A stretch of 63,483 nt of DNA from Sulfurisoma sp. (GCA_030691075.1 JAUYFI010000084.1:1-63483); one strand, 5' to 3'; shown: positions 50,191 through 60,829, counted from the first letter of the stretch. The notes: a model not told the origin generated them from the letters alone. Numbers and translations: made by a program.

Positions 50191-50266
50191 CATCACCGAC
50201 TGAACGCTTTGTAACCCTGTTCGACGCCGTGGGCAGATGAGCCCCGGCGTCTTGAAAGGAAAATTT

Positions 50267-51751
50267 ATGGCTGCGCTGACCCGCGAAGAGACCGAAGCCC
50301 TCATTGCCGAGGTGCTCGAGGTCTATCCCGAAAAAGCAAGGAAGGACCGCGCCAAGCACCTGGCGGTCAATGATCCGACGCTTGAACAATCGAAGAAGTG
50401 CATCACCTCCAACCGCAAGTCGCTGCCGGGCGTCATGACCATCCGCGGCTGCGCCTACGCCGGCTCGCGCGGCGTGGTGTGGGGTCCGATCAAGGACATG
50501 ATCCACATTTCCCACGGCCCCGTCGGCTGCGGCCAGTATTCGCGTGGCGGCCGCCGCAACTATTACGTCGGCACCACCGGCGTCGATACCTTCGCCGAGA
50601 TCAACTTCACCTCCGACTTCCAGGAGAAGGACATCGTCTTCGGCGGCGACAAGAAGTTGGCCAAGCTGATCGGCGAGATCGACACGCTGTTCCCGCTGGC
50701 CAAGGGCATCTCGGTGCAGTCCGAATGCCCGATCGGCCTGATCGGCGACGACATCGAGGCGGTGTCGAAGAAGATGGGCGCCGAACTGGCCAAGCCGGTC
50801 GTGCCGGTGCGCTGCGAAGGTTTCCGCGGCGTGTCGCAGTCGCTCGGCCACCATATCGCCAACGACGCGATCAGGGATTGGGTGCTCGACCGTCGCGACA
50901 ACGCGGCTTTCGAGTCCACCCCCTACGACGTGGCCATCATCGGCGACTACAACATCGGCGGCGACGCCTGGTCGTCACGCATCCTGCTCGAAGAGATGGG
51001 CCTGCGCGTGATCGCCCAGTGGTCCGGCGACGGCACGCTCACCGAGATGGAGAACACGCCCAAGGCCAAGCTCAACCTCCTCCATTGCTACCGCTCGATG
51101 AACTACATCAGCCGCCACATGGAAGAGAAGTACGGCATCCCCTGGATCGAATACAACTTCTTCGGCCCGACCAAGATCATCGAGTCCCTGCGCGAAATCG
51201 CCGCTCACTTCGACGACAAGATCAAGGAAGGCGCCGAGCGCGTCATCGCCAGGTACCAGCCGATGATGGACGCCATCATCGCCAAGTACAAGCCGCGCCT
51301 GCAGGGCAAGAGGGTCATGCTCTACGTCGGCGGCCTGCGTCCGCGCCACATCATCGGCGCCTACGAGGATCTCGGCATGATCGTTGTCGGCACCGGCTAC
51401 GAGTTCGCCCACGGCGACGACTACGACCGCACCATGAAGGAAATGGGCGACGCCACGCTGCTCTACGACGACGTCACCGGCTTCGAGTTCGAGGAGTTCG
51501 TGGCCAAGATCAAGCCCGACCTGGTCGGCTCCGGCATCAAGGAGAAGTACATCTTCCAGAAGATGGGCATCCCCTTCCGCCAGATGCACAGCTGGGACTA
51601 CTCCGGCCCGTATCACGGCTACGACGGCTTCGCCATCTTCGCCCGCGACATGGACATGGCGATCAGCAACCCGGTGTGGAACAAGCTGACCCCGCCGTGG
51701 CTGAAGCCGAAAGCGGACGAAACGATCGCCGAGCTGAAGAAAGCTGCCTGA
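50267..51751 (+). CDS. nifD: Nitrogenase MoFe protein alpha chain
   Basis: 494 aa. P-cluster cysteines in [34 protein letters not shown] and [12 protein letters not shown]; FeMo-co ligands Cys in [12 protein letters not shown] and His in [24 protein letters not shown] 50267 after GAAAGGAAAATTT. 76 bp after nifH. Confidence 0.98.
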   Translation: MAALTREETEALIAEVLEVYPEKARKDRAKHLAVNDPTLEQSKKCITSNRKSLPGVMTIRGCAYAGSRGVVWGPIKDMIHISHGPVGCGQYSRGGRRNYYVGTTGVDTFAEINFTSDFQEKDIVFGGDKKLAKLIGEIDTLFPLAKGISVQSECPIGLIGDDIEAVSKKMGAELAKPVVPVRCEGFRGVSQSLGHHIANDAIRDWVLDRRDNAAFESTPYDVAIIGDYNIGGDAWSSRILLEEMGLRVIAQWSGDGTLTEMENTPKAKLNLLHCYRSMNYISRHMEEKYGIPWIEYNFFGPTKIIESLREIAAHFDDKIKEGAERVIARYQPMMDAIIAKYKPRLQGKRVMLYVGGLRPRHIIGAYEDLGMIVVGTGYEFAHGDDYDRTMKEMGDATLLYDDVTGFEFEEFVAKIKPDLVGSGIKEKYIFQKMGIPFRQMHSWDYSGPYHGYDGFAIFARDMDMAISNPVWNKLTPPWLKPKADETIAELKKAA

Positions 51752-51808
51752 TTCCTTTCAACCTTGCGCCGGCGGCCACGGATGAGTGGCGCCGGCAAGG
51801 AGACGAAG

Positions 51809-53377
51809 ATGCAAACGACTGACAACATCAAGCCCTGCTACCCGCTGTTCCGCGACGACGACTACAAGCAGTCGATCAGCGACAAGCGCAAGCTGTTCGA
51901 GGAAATGCACCCGGCCGACAAGATTGCCGAAACCTTTGCCTGGACCACGAGCAAGGAATACCAGGAGCTCAACTTCAAGCGCGAGGCCCTGACCATCAAC
52001 CCGGCCAAGGCCTGCCAGCCGCTGGGTGCCGTGCTCTGCGCGCTCGGCTTCGAGAAGACGCTGCCCTACGTGCATGGCTCGCAGGGTTGCGTGGCCTACT
52101 TCCGCACCTACTTCAACCGCCACTTCAAGGAACCGATCGCCTGCGTCTCCGACTCGATGACGGAAGATGCCGCCGTGTTCGGCGGGCAGAAGAACATGTA
52201 CGACGGCCTCGAGAACGCCAAGGCGCTCTACAAGCCGGAGATGATCGCGGTGTCCACCACCTGCATGGCCGAGGTGATCGGCGACGACCTCAACGCCTTC
52301 ATCAACAACACCAAGAAGGAAGGCCACATCCCGCAGGACTTCCCGGTGCCCTACGCCCATACGCCGAGCTTCGTCGGATCGCACGTCACCGGCTGGGACA
52401 ACATGTTCGAGGGCATCTGCCGCAACATGACCCTCAACAGCATGGAGGGCAAGGTGGTCGGCTCCAACGGCAAGCTCAACATCGTGCCGGGCTTCGAGAC
52501 GTATCTGGGCAACTACCGCGTCATCAAGCGCATGCTGGGCGAGATGGGCGTCGGCTACAGCCTGCTCTCCGATCCGAGTGAAGTGCTCGACACCCCCGCC
52601 GACGGCGAGTACCGCATGTATGCCGGCGGCACCAGCCAGGCCGAGATGAAGGATGCACCCAACGCCATCAACACCCTCCTGCTGCAACCGCTGCAACTCG
52701 ACAAGAGCAGGAAATTCATCGAAGCCACCTGGAATCATGAAGTGCCCAAGCTCAACATCCCGATGGGTGTGGAGTGGACCGACGAGTTCCTGCTCAAGGT
52801 TTCCGAGCTTTCCGGCAAGCCGATCCCCGAAAGCCTGACCAAGGAGCGCGGCCGCCTGATGGACATGATGGCCGACTCGCACGCCTGGCTGCACGGCAAG
52901 AAGTTCGCCCTCTACGGCGACCCGGACTTCACCATGGGCCTGACCCAGTTCCTGATGGAACTCGGCGCCGAGCCGACTCACATCGTCTGCCACAACGGCA
53001 GCAAGAAGTGGGACAAGGCGATGAAGAAGGTGCTGGAAGCCTCGCCCTTCGGCGCCAACGCCAAGACTTATCCGGGCCACGACCTGTGGCACCTGCGCAG
53101 CCTGTGCTTCACCGACAAGCCGGACTTCCTCATCGGCAACAGCTACGGCAAGTACATCCAGCGCGACACGCTGTTCAAGGGCAAGGAATTCGAGGTGCCG
53201 CTGATCCGCCTCGGCTTCCCGATCTTCGACCGCCACCACCTGCACCGCCAGACCACGCTGGGCTACGAGGGCGCGATGAACATCCTCACCACTCTGGTCA
53301 ATGCCGTGCTGGAGCGGCTGGACGACGAGACCCGCGGGATGGGGACGACGGACTACAACTACGACCTCGTGAGGTAA
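51809..53377 (+). CDS. nifK: Nitrogenase MoFe protein beta chain
   Basis: 522 aa. P-cluster cysteines in ACQPLGAVLCALGFEKTLPYVHGSQGCVAYFRTYF and VSTTCMAEVIGDD; Ser in TPSFVGSHVTGWDNM. ATG 51809 follows AAGGAGACGAAG; the longer frame upstream is not conserved. Confidence 0.98.
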   Translation: MQTTDNIKPCYPLFRDDDYKQSISDKRKLFEEMHPADKIAETFAWTTSKEYQELNFKREALTINPAKACQPLGAVLCALGFEKTLPYVHGSQGCVAYFRTYFNRHFKEPIACVSDSMTEDAAVFGGQKNMYDGLENAKALYKPEMIAVSTTCMAEVIGDDLNAFINNTKKEGHIPQDFPVPYAHTPSFVGSHVTGWDNMFEGICRNMTLNSMEGKVVGSNGKLNIVPGFETYLGNYRVIKRMLGEMGVGYSLLSDPSEVLDTPADGEYRMYAGGTSQAEMKDAPNAINTLLLQPLQLDKSRKFIEATWNHEVPKLNIPMGVEWTDEFLLKVSELSGKPIPESLTKERGRLMDMMADSHAWLHGKKFALYGDPDFTMGLTQFLMELGAEPTHIVCHNGSKKWDKAMKKVLEASPFGANAKTYPGHDLWHLRSLCFTDKPDFLIGNSYGKYIQRDTLFKGKEFEVPLIRLGFPIFDRHHLHRQTTLGYEGAMNILTTLVNAVLERLDDETRGMGTTDYNYDLVR

Positions 53378-53385
53378 GGGTCGCC

Positions 53386-53610
53386 GTGGCGAACATCATG
53401 ATTCGTCAGGACGCGCGGGGCGGGTATGTGTTCTACCTGCCCAAGCGCGATCTCGAGGACGCCATCGTCTCGATGGAGTTCGACACGCCCGAGAAATGGG
53501 GCGGCGAGATCAAGCTCAACAATGGCGGCAGCTACTACATCGAACCCCAGGCCAAGCCGGCGCGGCTGCCGTTCTCGCTGCGCGCCAGACGGCTGGATGC
53601 CGCCGAATAA
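53386..53610 (+). CDS. nifT: NifT/FixU
   Basis: 74 aa from GTG 53386: VANIMIRQDARGGYVFYLPKRDLEDAIVSMEFDTPEKWGGEIKLNNGGSYYIEP, the complete NifT pattern. ATG 53398 is an alternative but would remove the conserved first strand. Role not settled; always after nifK. Confidence 0.92.
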   Translation: MANIMIRQDARGGYVFYLPKRDLEDAIVSMEFDTPEKWGGEIKLNNGGSYYIEPQAKPARLPFSLRARRLDAAE

Positions 53611-53635
53611 GCGGCCGAATAGAAAGGAATCCATC

Positions 53636-53833
53636 ATGGCAATGAAAATCGTTCAAGCGGAATGCACTTCCTGCGGCGACTGCAAGCCGGTCTGTCCGAC
53701 CAAGTCGATCACCGACAAGGGCGGCATGTACAAGATCAACGCCGAGACCTGCACCGAGTGCGAGGGCGAGTCCGATTCGCCCAAGTGCCTCGATGCCTGC
53801 CCGGCGGGCGATGCTTGTATCGTGTATCTGTGA
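53636..53833 (+). CDS. 2[4Fe-4S] ferredoxin after nifT
   Basis: 65 aa: CTSCGDCKPVCPTKSI and CTECEGESDSPKCLDACPAGDAC, with the 8-residue loop of Allochromatium/FdxN type. AGAAAGGAAT before the ATG. Likely reductant for the Fe protein or cofactor assembly. Its last four codons and stop lie in a 35-bp hairpin. Confidence 0.92.
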   Translation: MAMKIVQAECTSCGDCKPVCPTKSITDKGGMYKINAETCTECEGESDSPKCLDACPAGDACIVYL

Positions 53834-53847
53834 TACACGATACAAGC
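53813..53847. terminator. 16-bp perfect hairpin over the ferredoxin stop codon
   Basis: GCTTGTATCGTGTATC (53813-53828) pairs base for base with 53832-53847, loop TGT; the TGA stop (53831-53833) spans loop and stem. No T-run follows, so it may be a 3' stabiliser or processing site for the nifHDKT-fdx message as well as, or instead of, a terminator. Confidence 0.72.
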
Positions 53848-53865
53848 GCGGCATAAACGCCCACC

Positions 53866-53922
53866 CCCTCCCGGCCTCCCCCTCGCGGGGGAGGTGACTA
53901 ATCGGCTCGCTGCGCTCGAAAG
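53866..53922. repeat. Palindromic intergenic element before nafY
   Basis: CCTCCCCCTCGCGGGGGAGG at 53874-53893 followed by TGACTAATCGGCTCGCTGCGCTCGAA-type sequence. The same motif lies in inverted orientation at 59190-59240. Confidence 0.7.
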
Positions 53923-53932
53923 GAGTATTCCC

Positions 53933-54658
53933 ATGTCAGCCTCGATCACCCGCGAAGCGGCATTGCGCGTCGCCCTGGCGGCGCGCGAACTCGACGGCCT
54001 CGGTTCCGGGGTGCTGGTGCAGGCCCTGGCCGGCAGGCTGGAACTGCCGCTGACCGAGACCAAGTTATCGCGCATCACCGTCGAAGACCTGCGCGACATC
54101 CTCGCCGGAGACCGCGCCGAGCAGGGCTGCCATGTCGGCGTGTCGGCGGAAGCCCTCAAGGCCGCCGTGCGCCTGCTGTGGGGCCAGGGTGTCAGCGGCA
54201 GCGAGTTGCCGCCGCTCGACGCCTATGCCGACGGCGACCTGCCGGGCTCGGTACGCGTGGCCATCGCCTCCAACAGCGCCGAAGAGCTCGACGGCCATTT
54301 CGGTTCCTGCGAGCGCTTCCTGATCTATCAGGTATCGCCGGCCGGACTGCGCCTTGTAAGCATCCGCCCGACGCTGGAGGCCGATGCCGCCGAGGACCGC
54401 AACGTGGCGCGCTCCGAACTGATCAACGATTGCCAACTGGTCTATGTGCAGTCGATCGGCGGACCGGCTGCGGCGAAGGTGGTGCGGGCCGGTGTCCACC
54501 CGGTCAAGCTGCCCAAGGGCGAGCCGGCGCGCGAGACGCTGGCGCGGCTGCAGGAATCGCTGAAGGCGCCGCCGCCGTGGCTGGCGCGCATCATGGGGGT
54601 CGAGGCCACGTCGCTCGCCGGCTTCCGCGAACTGGCCGAGAGCATTGAAAGTGATTGA
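53933..54658 (+). CDS. nafY: NafY/NifY-type apo-dinitrogenase and FeMo-co binding protein
   Basis: 241 aa, the length of Azotobacter NafY. N-terminal helical core domain (AALRVALAARELDGLGSGVLVQAL...ITVEDLRDILAGDR) and C-terminal NifX-like domain VRVAIASNSAEELDGHFGSCERFLIYQVS, whose His in DGHFGSC is the cofactor-binding residue known in NafY. It holds apo-NifDK and FeMo-co before insertion. AAAGGAG 8 bp before the ATG. Confidence 0.9.
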   Translation: MSASITREAALRVALAARELDGLGSGVLVQALAGRLELPLTETKLSRITVEDLRDILAGDRAEQGCHVGVSAEALKAAVRLLWGQGVSGSELPPLDAYADGDLPGSVRVAIASNSAEELDGHFGSCERFLIYQVSPAGLRLVSIRPTLEADAAEDRNVARSELINDCQLVYVQSIGGPAAAKVVRAGVHPVKLPKGEPARETLARLQESLKAPPPWLARIMGVEATSLAGFRELAESIESD

Positions 54659-54929
54659 TTCTCTGCTACTCGAGTGCGTCCTTGGGCAGATTGCATCCGC
54701 GCCTGTCCTGCTGGAGCGGGAAGTGGCGACGAATCTGCGCGAGACCTTCCCCGGCATCCATTTCACGGTCTGCGGCGAGGACGACATTCCGCCACGTCTC
54801 GCTGCGGCCGCCGGCAACGAACGCTGCGAACTGTATTACATCGATGGCAGCGAACATTGCCTCAAACTCACCGCCGACGCCGCGGCTGCCAGCGGCATTG
54901 TCGTGGCCCTGCGCGGTGACGACGCGTGA
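54651..54929 (+). CDS. Small nif-linked protein of unknown function
   Basis: 92 aa from GTG 54651 (a TTG two codons earlier is possible), overlapping the nafY stop by 8 bp. IDSLLLECVLGQIASAPVLLEREVATNLRETFPGIHFTVCGEDDIPP, then CELYYIDGSEHCLKLTADAAAASGIVVAL. Small alpha/beta protein, two conserved-looking Cys; no family recognised with confidence. Coupled translation with nafY suggests a role in MoFe maturation. Confidence 0.7.
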   Translation: MIDSLLLECVLGQIASAPVLLEREVATNLRETFPGIHFTVCGEDDIPPRLAAAAGNERCELYYIDGSEHCLKLTADAAAASGIVVALRGDDA

Positions 54930-54970
54930 ACGTGCCGCCGGCATTGCGGTAGTCGCCGACGGTCTCTGCG

Positions 54971-54996
54971 GCCGTCTCGCCAGCGCCGACTTTTCC
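54971..54996 (+). repeat. Dispersed repeat, copy 13 (nif intergenic)
   Basis: GCCGTCT then CGCCAGCGCCGAC then TTTTCC, in the 103-bp gap before the DUF4202 gene. Confidence 0.9.
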
Positions 54997-55032
54997 GACC
55001 AAAGCGATTCAACCGGACACACCTGACCGATC

Positions 55033-55635
55033 ATGCCCAACGACCACTCCCCCTGCTTCGCCCGCGCCATCGAACTCTTCGACGCCGCCAACGCGCAAGA
55101 CCCCAACCTCGACGAAGGCCAGCCCAGGGAACTCGTCTACGCCCGGCGCATGAGCGAGATGCTCGCCCGCTTCGCCCCCGCGGCGCCCGCAGCGGTGCAA
55201 CTGGCCGTGCGCGCCCAGCACATCCGCCGCTGGACCGTGCCGCGCGACAGCTACCCGATGGACCGCGCCGGCTACCTGCAGTGGCGCACCGGCCTCTACA
55301 AGTTTCACGCCGAAACCGCCGGCCGGTTGATGCAGGAAGCCGGCTGCGATGCCGGCCTGATCGAGCGCGTGCAGAACGCGATCGCCAAGAAGGGCATCAA
55401 GGTGAATCCCGAGGCGCAGATGCTCGAGGATACGGCCGACCTGGTTTTCATCGAACACTACATGCTGTCCTTCGCCGGCAAGAAGCCGGACTACAGCGAG
55501 GACAAGTGGCTGGACATCATCCGCAAGACCTGGAAGAAGATGTCGGAGGAGGCACGCCAGTTCGCCGTGTCCGGCGGCATCAAGCTGCCGGAGCCGCTGC
55601 TGCCGCTGATCCTCCAGGCCATCGCCGTCGCCTGA
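55033..55635 (+). CDS. DUF4202-type protein
   Basis: 200 aa: FARAIELFDAANAQDPNLDEGQPRELVYARRMSEMLARFAP, AVQLAVRAQHIRRWTVPRDSYPMDRAGYLQWR and DTADLVFIEHYMLSFAGKKPDYSEDKWLDIIRKTWKKMS. The His/Asp pattern (RAQHIRRW, CDAGL, DTADLVFIEHY) recalls an HD-like hydrolase fold. Known mostly as a neighbour of nif and sulfur genes; function unknown. 24 bp before the next gene. Confidence 0.8.
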   Translation: MPNDHSPCFARAIELFDAANAQDPNLDEGQPRELVYARRMSEMLARFAPAAPAAVQLAVRAQHIRRWTVPRDSYPMDRAGYLQWRTGLYKFHAETAGRLMQEAGCDAGLIERVQNAIAKKGIKVNPEAQMLEDTADLVFIEHYMLSFAGKKPDYSEDKWLDIIRKTWKKMSEEARQFAVSGGIKLPEPLLPLILQAIAVA

Positions 55636-55659
55636 ACCGCCAACGAAAGGGATGACGCC

Positions 55660-56634
55660 ATGTCCGCCACCATCGACACCCCGAACGTCGTCGCACTGAG
55701 CACGGCCCTGGCCGAGGCCTGCGTGCAGGTTCCCGTGGCCCAGGGGCCGGCCGCGCTGGCCCGCGAGCTGGCGCGCACCGCGCCCGGCCTCACTTTCCGC
55801 GAAGTGCTTGCGCGCGGCGGCTGGTACCGCCTCGGCGGCGTGGTCGATGCCGCCGGCACGGCCGTGGCCGACGATCTCGAACATTGGGCCGAGGCCGAGC
55901 TGGCCGCCCATGGCGACGACATGCAGGCGCTGGCCGACGATTTTTGCGACCGCGGCCTGCGCGCCACGCGCCTGACCGGCAAGACGCATTACTGGGTCGC
56001 CGGCACCGGCGGCGGGGCGGCCGACTACCTTCAGGTCGAAATCGAGGAACTGCAGGAAGTGGTCTGCCACGCGCTGTTCCGGCAGGATGCGCTGCCGGGC
56101 AGCATCGAGGAACTGGTCGATCCGCGCGAAGCCTGCGGCGGCACCCAGACGCCGCTCGGCGTGCCCTTTCATGCCTTGCGCCGCGTCGTCCATGTCGAGG
56201 ATTTCCTCGCGAAAATGCGCGCGCAGAAGCCGGATCCGCAGCCCATCCACCGCTTCGTCGAGGCCTGGGAAAAGTCCAGCGCCGGGCATGCCGCGCAGTT
56301 CTCCCATCACTGGGTCGTCGCCGTGCGCGAGCACCTCGACCGCTATCGCCAGCCGATCTACAACGCCACGCCGGTCGCTGCCGTCAACGGCCAGCCGCCG
56401 AAATTCGAGATCGGTTTCGGCGCGCGCGGCCTCGCCCTGCACGACGCGCTGACGCGCTTCGACCGCCAGGTGGGTTACCCGATGGCCTGGTTCTTCCACA
56501 CGCTCACCACCAAGTCGGTGCCGCACGCCGTCGCCGCCGCCGTGGTCGAGGACATGCAGTCCGGCTTCGGCTACCTGCCCGAACGCGACGTGCAGGTGCT
56601 CAAGGACTGGCTGCACCGGCCGTATGGGTTTTGA
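55660..56634 (+). CDS. nif-linked conserved protein of unknown function
   Basis: 324 aa, no membrane segment. Features: TPGLTFREVLARGGWYRLGG, an acidic stretch LQVEIEELQEVVCHALF, CGGTQTPLGVPFHALRRVVHVEDFLAKM, QFSHHWVVAVREHLDRYRQP and KFEIGFGARGLALHDALTRFDRQVGYPMAWFFHTLTTKSVPHAVAAAVVEDM (in part). Several His, Asp and Glu could bind metal. I do not recognise the family. It follows DUF4202 with GAAAGGGATGACGCC before the ATG, closing the nifH gene cluster. Confidence 0.72.
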   Translation: MSATIDTPNVVALSTALAEACVQVPVAQGPAALARELARTAPGLTFREVLARGGWYRLGGVVDAAGTAVADDLEHWAEAELAAHGDDMQALADDFCDRGLRATRLTGKTHYWVAGTGGGAADYLQVEIEELQEVVCHALFRQDALPGSIEELVDPREACGGTQTPLGVPFHALRRVVHVEDFLAKMRAQKPDPQPIHRFVEAWEKSSAGHAAQFSHHWVVAVREHLDRYRQPIYNATPVAAVNGQPPKFEIGFGARGLALHDALTRFDRQVGYPMAWFFHTLTTKSVPHAVAAAVVEDMQSGFGYLPERDVQVLKDWLHRPYGF

Positions 56635-56726
56635 TGCGGGGTTTTGATGCGGGGGTTGTCGACGTATTCAAACAGGCTGCCTCGTGTTATATTCTGGCCA
56701 GTCTAGACAGAATTATGGAGGGGCCC

Positions 56727-56981
56727 ATGCACAGCGAATGGCAACTGCAAGAAGCCAAGAATGGCCTGAGTCAGCTCATCAGGGAAGCCGTCGGCGGTGC
56801 CCCGCAGCACGTCACCCTGCACGGCAAGCCGGTAGCGGTGGTCGTCTCAGCCGTGGAATACGAGCGCCTGACCAAGCGCGGCAAGGGCAGGCTCTCGGCC
56901 GCCCTGCTGCGACCGGACATTGTCGGCGAGGACATCGATTTCAGCCGTGACCGCGACACCGGGCGGGACGTGACGCTGTGA
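56727..56981 (+). CDS. Phd/YefM-type antitoxin
   Basis: 84 aa from ATG 56727: WQLQEAKNGLSQLIREAVGGAPQHVTLHGKPVAVVVSAVEYERL, the Phd hallmark, with tail RPDIVGEDIDFSRDRD. GGAGGGG lies 6 bp before this ATG and overlaps an upstream ATG at 56715, which is therefore less likely. GTGA overlap with the toxin. Confidence 0.9.
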   Translation: MHSEWQLQEAKNGLSQLIREAVGGAPQHVTLHGKPVAVVVSAVEYERLTKRGKGRLSAALLRPDIVGEDIDFSRDRDTGRDVTL

Positions 56982-57400
56982 GCTGGCTGCTCGATACCTG
57001 CACCCTTTCCGAATATATCAAGAAGGCTCCGGCGCCTGCCGTCATCCGCTGGCTCGACGAACAGGACGAATCCAGCCTGTTCCTCAGCGTCGTCACGCTC
57101 GGCGAGATCGAGAAGGGCATCCTCAAGCTGCGCGCCAGCGACGCGCGCCGTAGCCAGAAGCTCACCGCCTGGCTCGGCAAGGTCGAACAGCGCTTTGCCG
57201 GCCGCATCCTGCCGCTGGACGCCGCGGCGCTGCATGCCTGGGCGCAACTCGCCGCGAGCGCCGAACTGGCCGGCCAACAGCTGCCGGTGATGGACGGCCT
57301 GCTCATGGCTACCGCCCAATGCCACGGACTCACCGTGGTCACGCGCAACACCGAAGACTTCCGCTTCTACCCGCAGGTCTTCGATCCCTGGCAACTCTAG
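56978..57400 (+). CDS. FitB/VapC-type PIN toxin
   Basis: 140 aa from GTG 56978: WLLDTCTLSEYIKKAPAPAVIRWL (Asp6), LGEIEKGILKL (Glu), LPVMDGLLMATAQCHGLTVVTRNTEDFRFYPQVFDPW (Asp, TRNxxDF). Same PIN class as the 47.5-kb toxin but with a Phd partner. Convergent with modC, 4-bp overlap of the ends. Confidence 0.92.
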   Translation: MSWLLDTCTLSEYIKKAPAPAVIRWLDEQDESSLFLSVVTLGEIEKGILKLRASDARRSQKLTAWLGKVEQRFAGRILPLDAAALHAWAQLAASAELAGQQLPVMDGLLMATAQCHGLTVVTRNTEDFRFYPQVFDPWQL

Positions 57401-58479
57401 CCGATCAACGCGACGGCCTTGATCTGCACCCAGACCGCTTGGCCCGGCGAGAGTTCGAGACCGCAGGCGGAGCGGCGGGTGACGCGCGCGACGACTGCGG
57501 CTTCGCCGACCTGCAGACGCACCAGCGTCAGCGCCGGGTGGGTGTCCTCGGCCAGTTCGACGACGCGCGCCGGCAGGGTGTTGAGGATGCTGGTGGCTAG
57601 GACCGCTTCGCGGGCGATGCTGACGTCGCGTGCCAGGATGCGCACCCGCAGCGGGTGGCCGAGCGGGTGGCCGCCGTCACGCACCCAGAGCGCGGCGCCA
57701 TGGCCGCCGGCGATGGCGATGCGCGCCAGGTGCCAGTTCTCGTCGCGTTCGATGACCGTGCCGTCGAGCACCACGCCGGCGTCCTCGCCGAGGCGGATCG
57801 GCAGGTCGAGCCGCGCCAGGGTTTCGACCAGCGGCCCCTGCGCCACGGCACGGCCGCCGTCCATCACGACGATGTGGTCGGCCAGTTGCGCCACCTCGTC
57901 GGGGGAGTGGCTGACGTAGAGCAGGGGGATGTCGAGCTCGCCGTGCAGGCGTTCGAGATAGGGCAGGATTTCCTGCTTGCGGGCGTGGTCGAGCGCGGCC
58001 AGCGGCTCGTCCATCAGCAGCAGGCGCGGACTGGTGGCGAGCGCGCGGGCGATGGCGACGCGCTGCTTTTCGCCGCCTGACAGGCGTTCGGGTTTGCGTT
58101 CGAGCAGATGGCCGATGCCCAGCAGTTCGATGGCGTGTTCGAGCGCGACGCGGCGTTCCCGTTCGGCGATGCGGCGGCGGCCGAAGTCGAGATTGGCGGC
58201 GACCGTCAGGTGCTCGAACAGCCGGGCCTCCTGGAAGACATAGCCGAGCGAGCGGCGGTGTGTCGGCACGAAGCGCGCGCCGTCCTGCCAGGTTTCGCCA
58301 TTGACGGCGAGGTAGCCCGTGGCCGTCTGTTCGAGGCCGGCGATGGCCCGCAGCAGCGTGGTCTTGCCCGAGCCGGAGTGGCCGAACAGGGCGGTGACGC
58401 CGCGTCCCGGCAGTTCGAGGTCGACATCGAGCGCGAAGCCGGGCCAGGCGAGCTGGAAGCGCGCGAGGATTTCAGACAC
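57397..58479 (-). CDS. modC: Molybdate ABC transporter ATPase with Mop domain
   Basis: 360 aa. Walker [19 protein letters not shown], signature [16 protein letters not shown], Walker [13 protein letters not shown]; the C-terminal Mop-type domain [40 protein letters not shown] (in part) binds oxyanion. Overlaps modB by 8 bp. Supplies molybdenum for FeMo-co. Confidence 0.96.
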   Translation of the reverse strand: MSEILARFQLAWPGFALDVDLELPGRGVTALFGHSGSGKTTLLRAIAGLEQTATGYLAVNGETWQDGARFVPTHRRSLGYVFQEARLFEHLTVAANLDFGRRRIAERERRVALEHAIELLGIGHLLERKPERLSGGEKQRVAIARALATSPRLLLMDEPLAALDHARKQEILPYLERLHGELDIPLLYVSHSPDEVAQLADHIVVMDGGRAVAQGPLVETLARLDLPIRLGEDAGVVLDGTVIERDENWHLARIAIAGGHGAALWVRDGGHPLGHPLRVRILARDVSIAREAVLATSILNTLPARVVELAEDTHPALTLVRLQVGEAAVVARVTRRSACGLELSPGQAVWVQIKAVALIG

Positions 58480-59158
58480 GCCGCGCCTTTCGCCCGGTCG
58501 GGTTCAGTGTGTACAGGATCAGCAGCACGACGAAGGAGAAGATCACCATGCCGCCAGCCAGCCAGTGGGCCTGGGCGTAGTCGAGCGCCTCGACGTGATT
58601 GTAGATCTGCACCGAAACCACGCGGGTGGCACCCGGGATGTTGCCGCCGATCATCAGCACCACGCCGAATTCGCCGACGGTGTGGGCGAAGCCGAGGATG
58701 GCGGCGGTGAGGAAGCCCGGCCGCGCCAGCGGCACGACGACGCTGAAGAATGTGTCCAGCGGTGAGGCGCGCAAGGTGGCGGCGGCTTCGAGCGGCTGCT
58801 CGCCGATGGCCTCGAATGCATTCTGCAGCGGCTGCACCACGAAGGGCATCGAGTACAGCACCGAGGCGACGACGAGGCCGGCGAAGGTGAAGGGCAGCAG
58901 GCCGATGCCGGCCCATTGCGTGAACTGGCCACCGGCACCGTTGGGACCCAGCACCAGCAGCAGGTAGAAACCGAGTACCGTCGGCGGCAGCACCAGCGGC
59001 AGTGCGACGACGGCGCCGACCGGTCCCTTCAGGCGCGAACGGGTGCGGGCGAGCCACCATGCCAGCGGCGTACCGAACAGCAGCAGCAGGACCGTGGTGA
59101 CGCCGGCCAGCTTGACGGTGAGCCAGACGGCGGCGAGATCGTCGGGGCCGGGTGCCAT
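58472..59158 (-). CDS. modB: Molybdate ABC transporter permease
   Basis: 228 aa, five or six membrane helices; [23 protein letters not shown] near the start and the EAA loop [49 protein letters not shown]. 151 bp after modA across a palindromic element. Confidence 0.95.
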   Translation of the reverse strand: MAPGPDDLAAVWLTVKLAGVTTVLLLLFGTPLAWWLARTRSRLKGPVGAVVALPLVLPPTVLGFYLLLVLGPNGAGGQFTQWAGIGLLPFTFAGLVVASVLYSMPFVVQPLQNAFEAIGEQPLEAAATLRASPLDTFFSVVVPLARPGFLTAAILGFAHTVGEFGVVLMIGGNIPGATRVVSVQIYNHVEALDYAQAHWLAGGMVIFSFVVLLILYTLNPTGRKARRV

Positions 59159-59189
59159 TCAGCGTGAAATGCGGAATTTGGCGCCGGGT

Positions 59190-59253
59190 AAAACCTTCGA
59201 GCGCAGCGAGCAAATCAGTCGCCTCCCCGTGCGGGGAGGATGGGAGGGGAGGG
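59190..59253. repeat. Palindromic element between modA and modB
   Basis: TTCGAGCGCAGCGAGC, then CAGTCGCCTCCCC-GTGC-GGGGAGG (59215-59239) and further G-runs. It is the inverted counterpart of the element at 53866-53922. Could attenuate modBC relative to modA. Confidence 0.68.
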
Positions 59254-59309
59254 CGTTTATTGCCTTTGACGTTTTCATGGCACGGGGGTGGTCTTGGCGA
59301 CCATGAAAG

Positions 59310-60622
<1,313 letters not shown>

Positions 60623-60654
60623 GGCGATCTCCCCTGCGGTGATGCACCCTGTCT

Positions 60655-60670
60655 CGCAAACCGCGTGCCA
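60655..60670 (-). promoter_or_regulatory. Sigma54 promoter of nifQ-modABC
   Basis: Minus strand TGGCACGCGGTTTGCG: GG 60669-60668, GC 60657-60656. Predicted +1 near 60644. Confidence 0.9.
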
Positions 60671-60697
60671 GCTACGTCTTGCGAGGTTTGCTTGCTC

Positions 60698-60723
60698 AAA
60701 AATGTCGGCGCTGGCGACACGGC
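60698..60723 (-). repeat. Dispersed repeat, copy 14 (nifQ upstream region)
   Basis: Reverse orientation: AAAAAT, GTCGGCGCTGGCG, ACACGGC. It lies between the nifQ sigma54 box and its NifA site. Confidence 0.83.
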
Positions 60724-60757
60724 GCGAATATTGCGTATGCCCACCGGTTCTGGATTT

Positions 60758-60773
60758 TGTCGGATTCACGACA
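60758..60773. promoter_or_regulatory. NifA upstream site of nifQ
   Basis: TGTCGGATTCACGACA, TGT-N10-ACA with TGTCG/CGACA arms; about 121 bp from the predicted nifQ +1. No sigma54 box is seen on the other side toward 60830. Confidence 0.87.
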
Positions 60774-60829
60774 ATTGGGGCGGGGCAGTTCCGTGGAGGT
60801 GGTCGGGAGTCTTTGAGGAGGGGCAAGCC

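Noticed and set aside
60774-60829. Sigma54 promoter for the CRP-like gene using the 60758 NifA site
   Set aside because: No GG-N10-GC with reasonable flanks lies on the plus strand before 60830.
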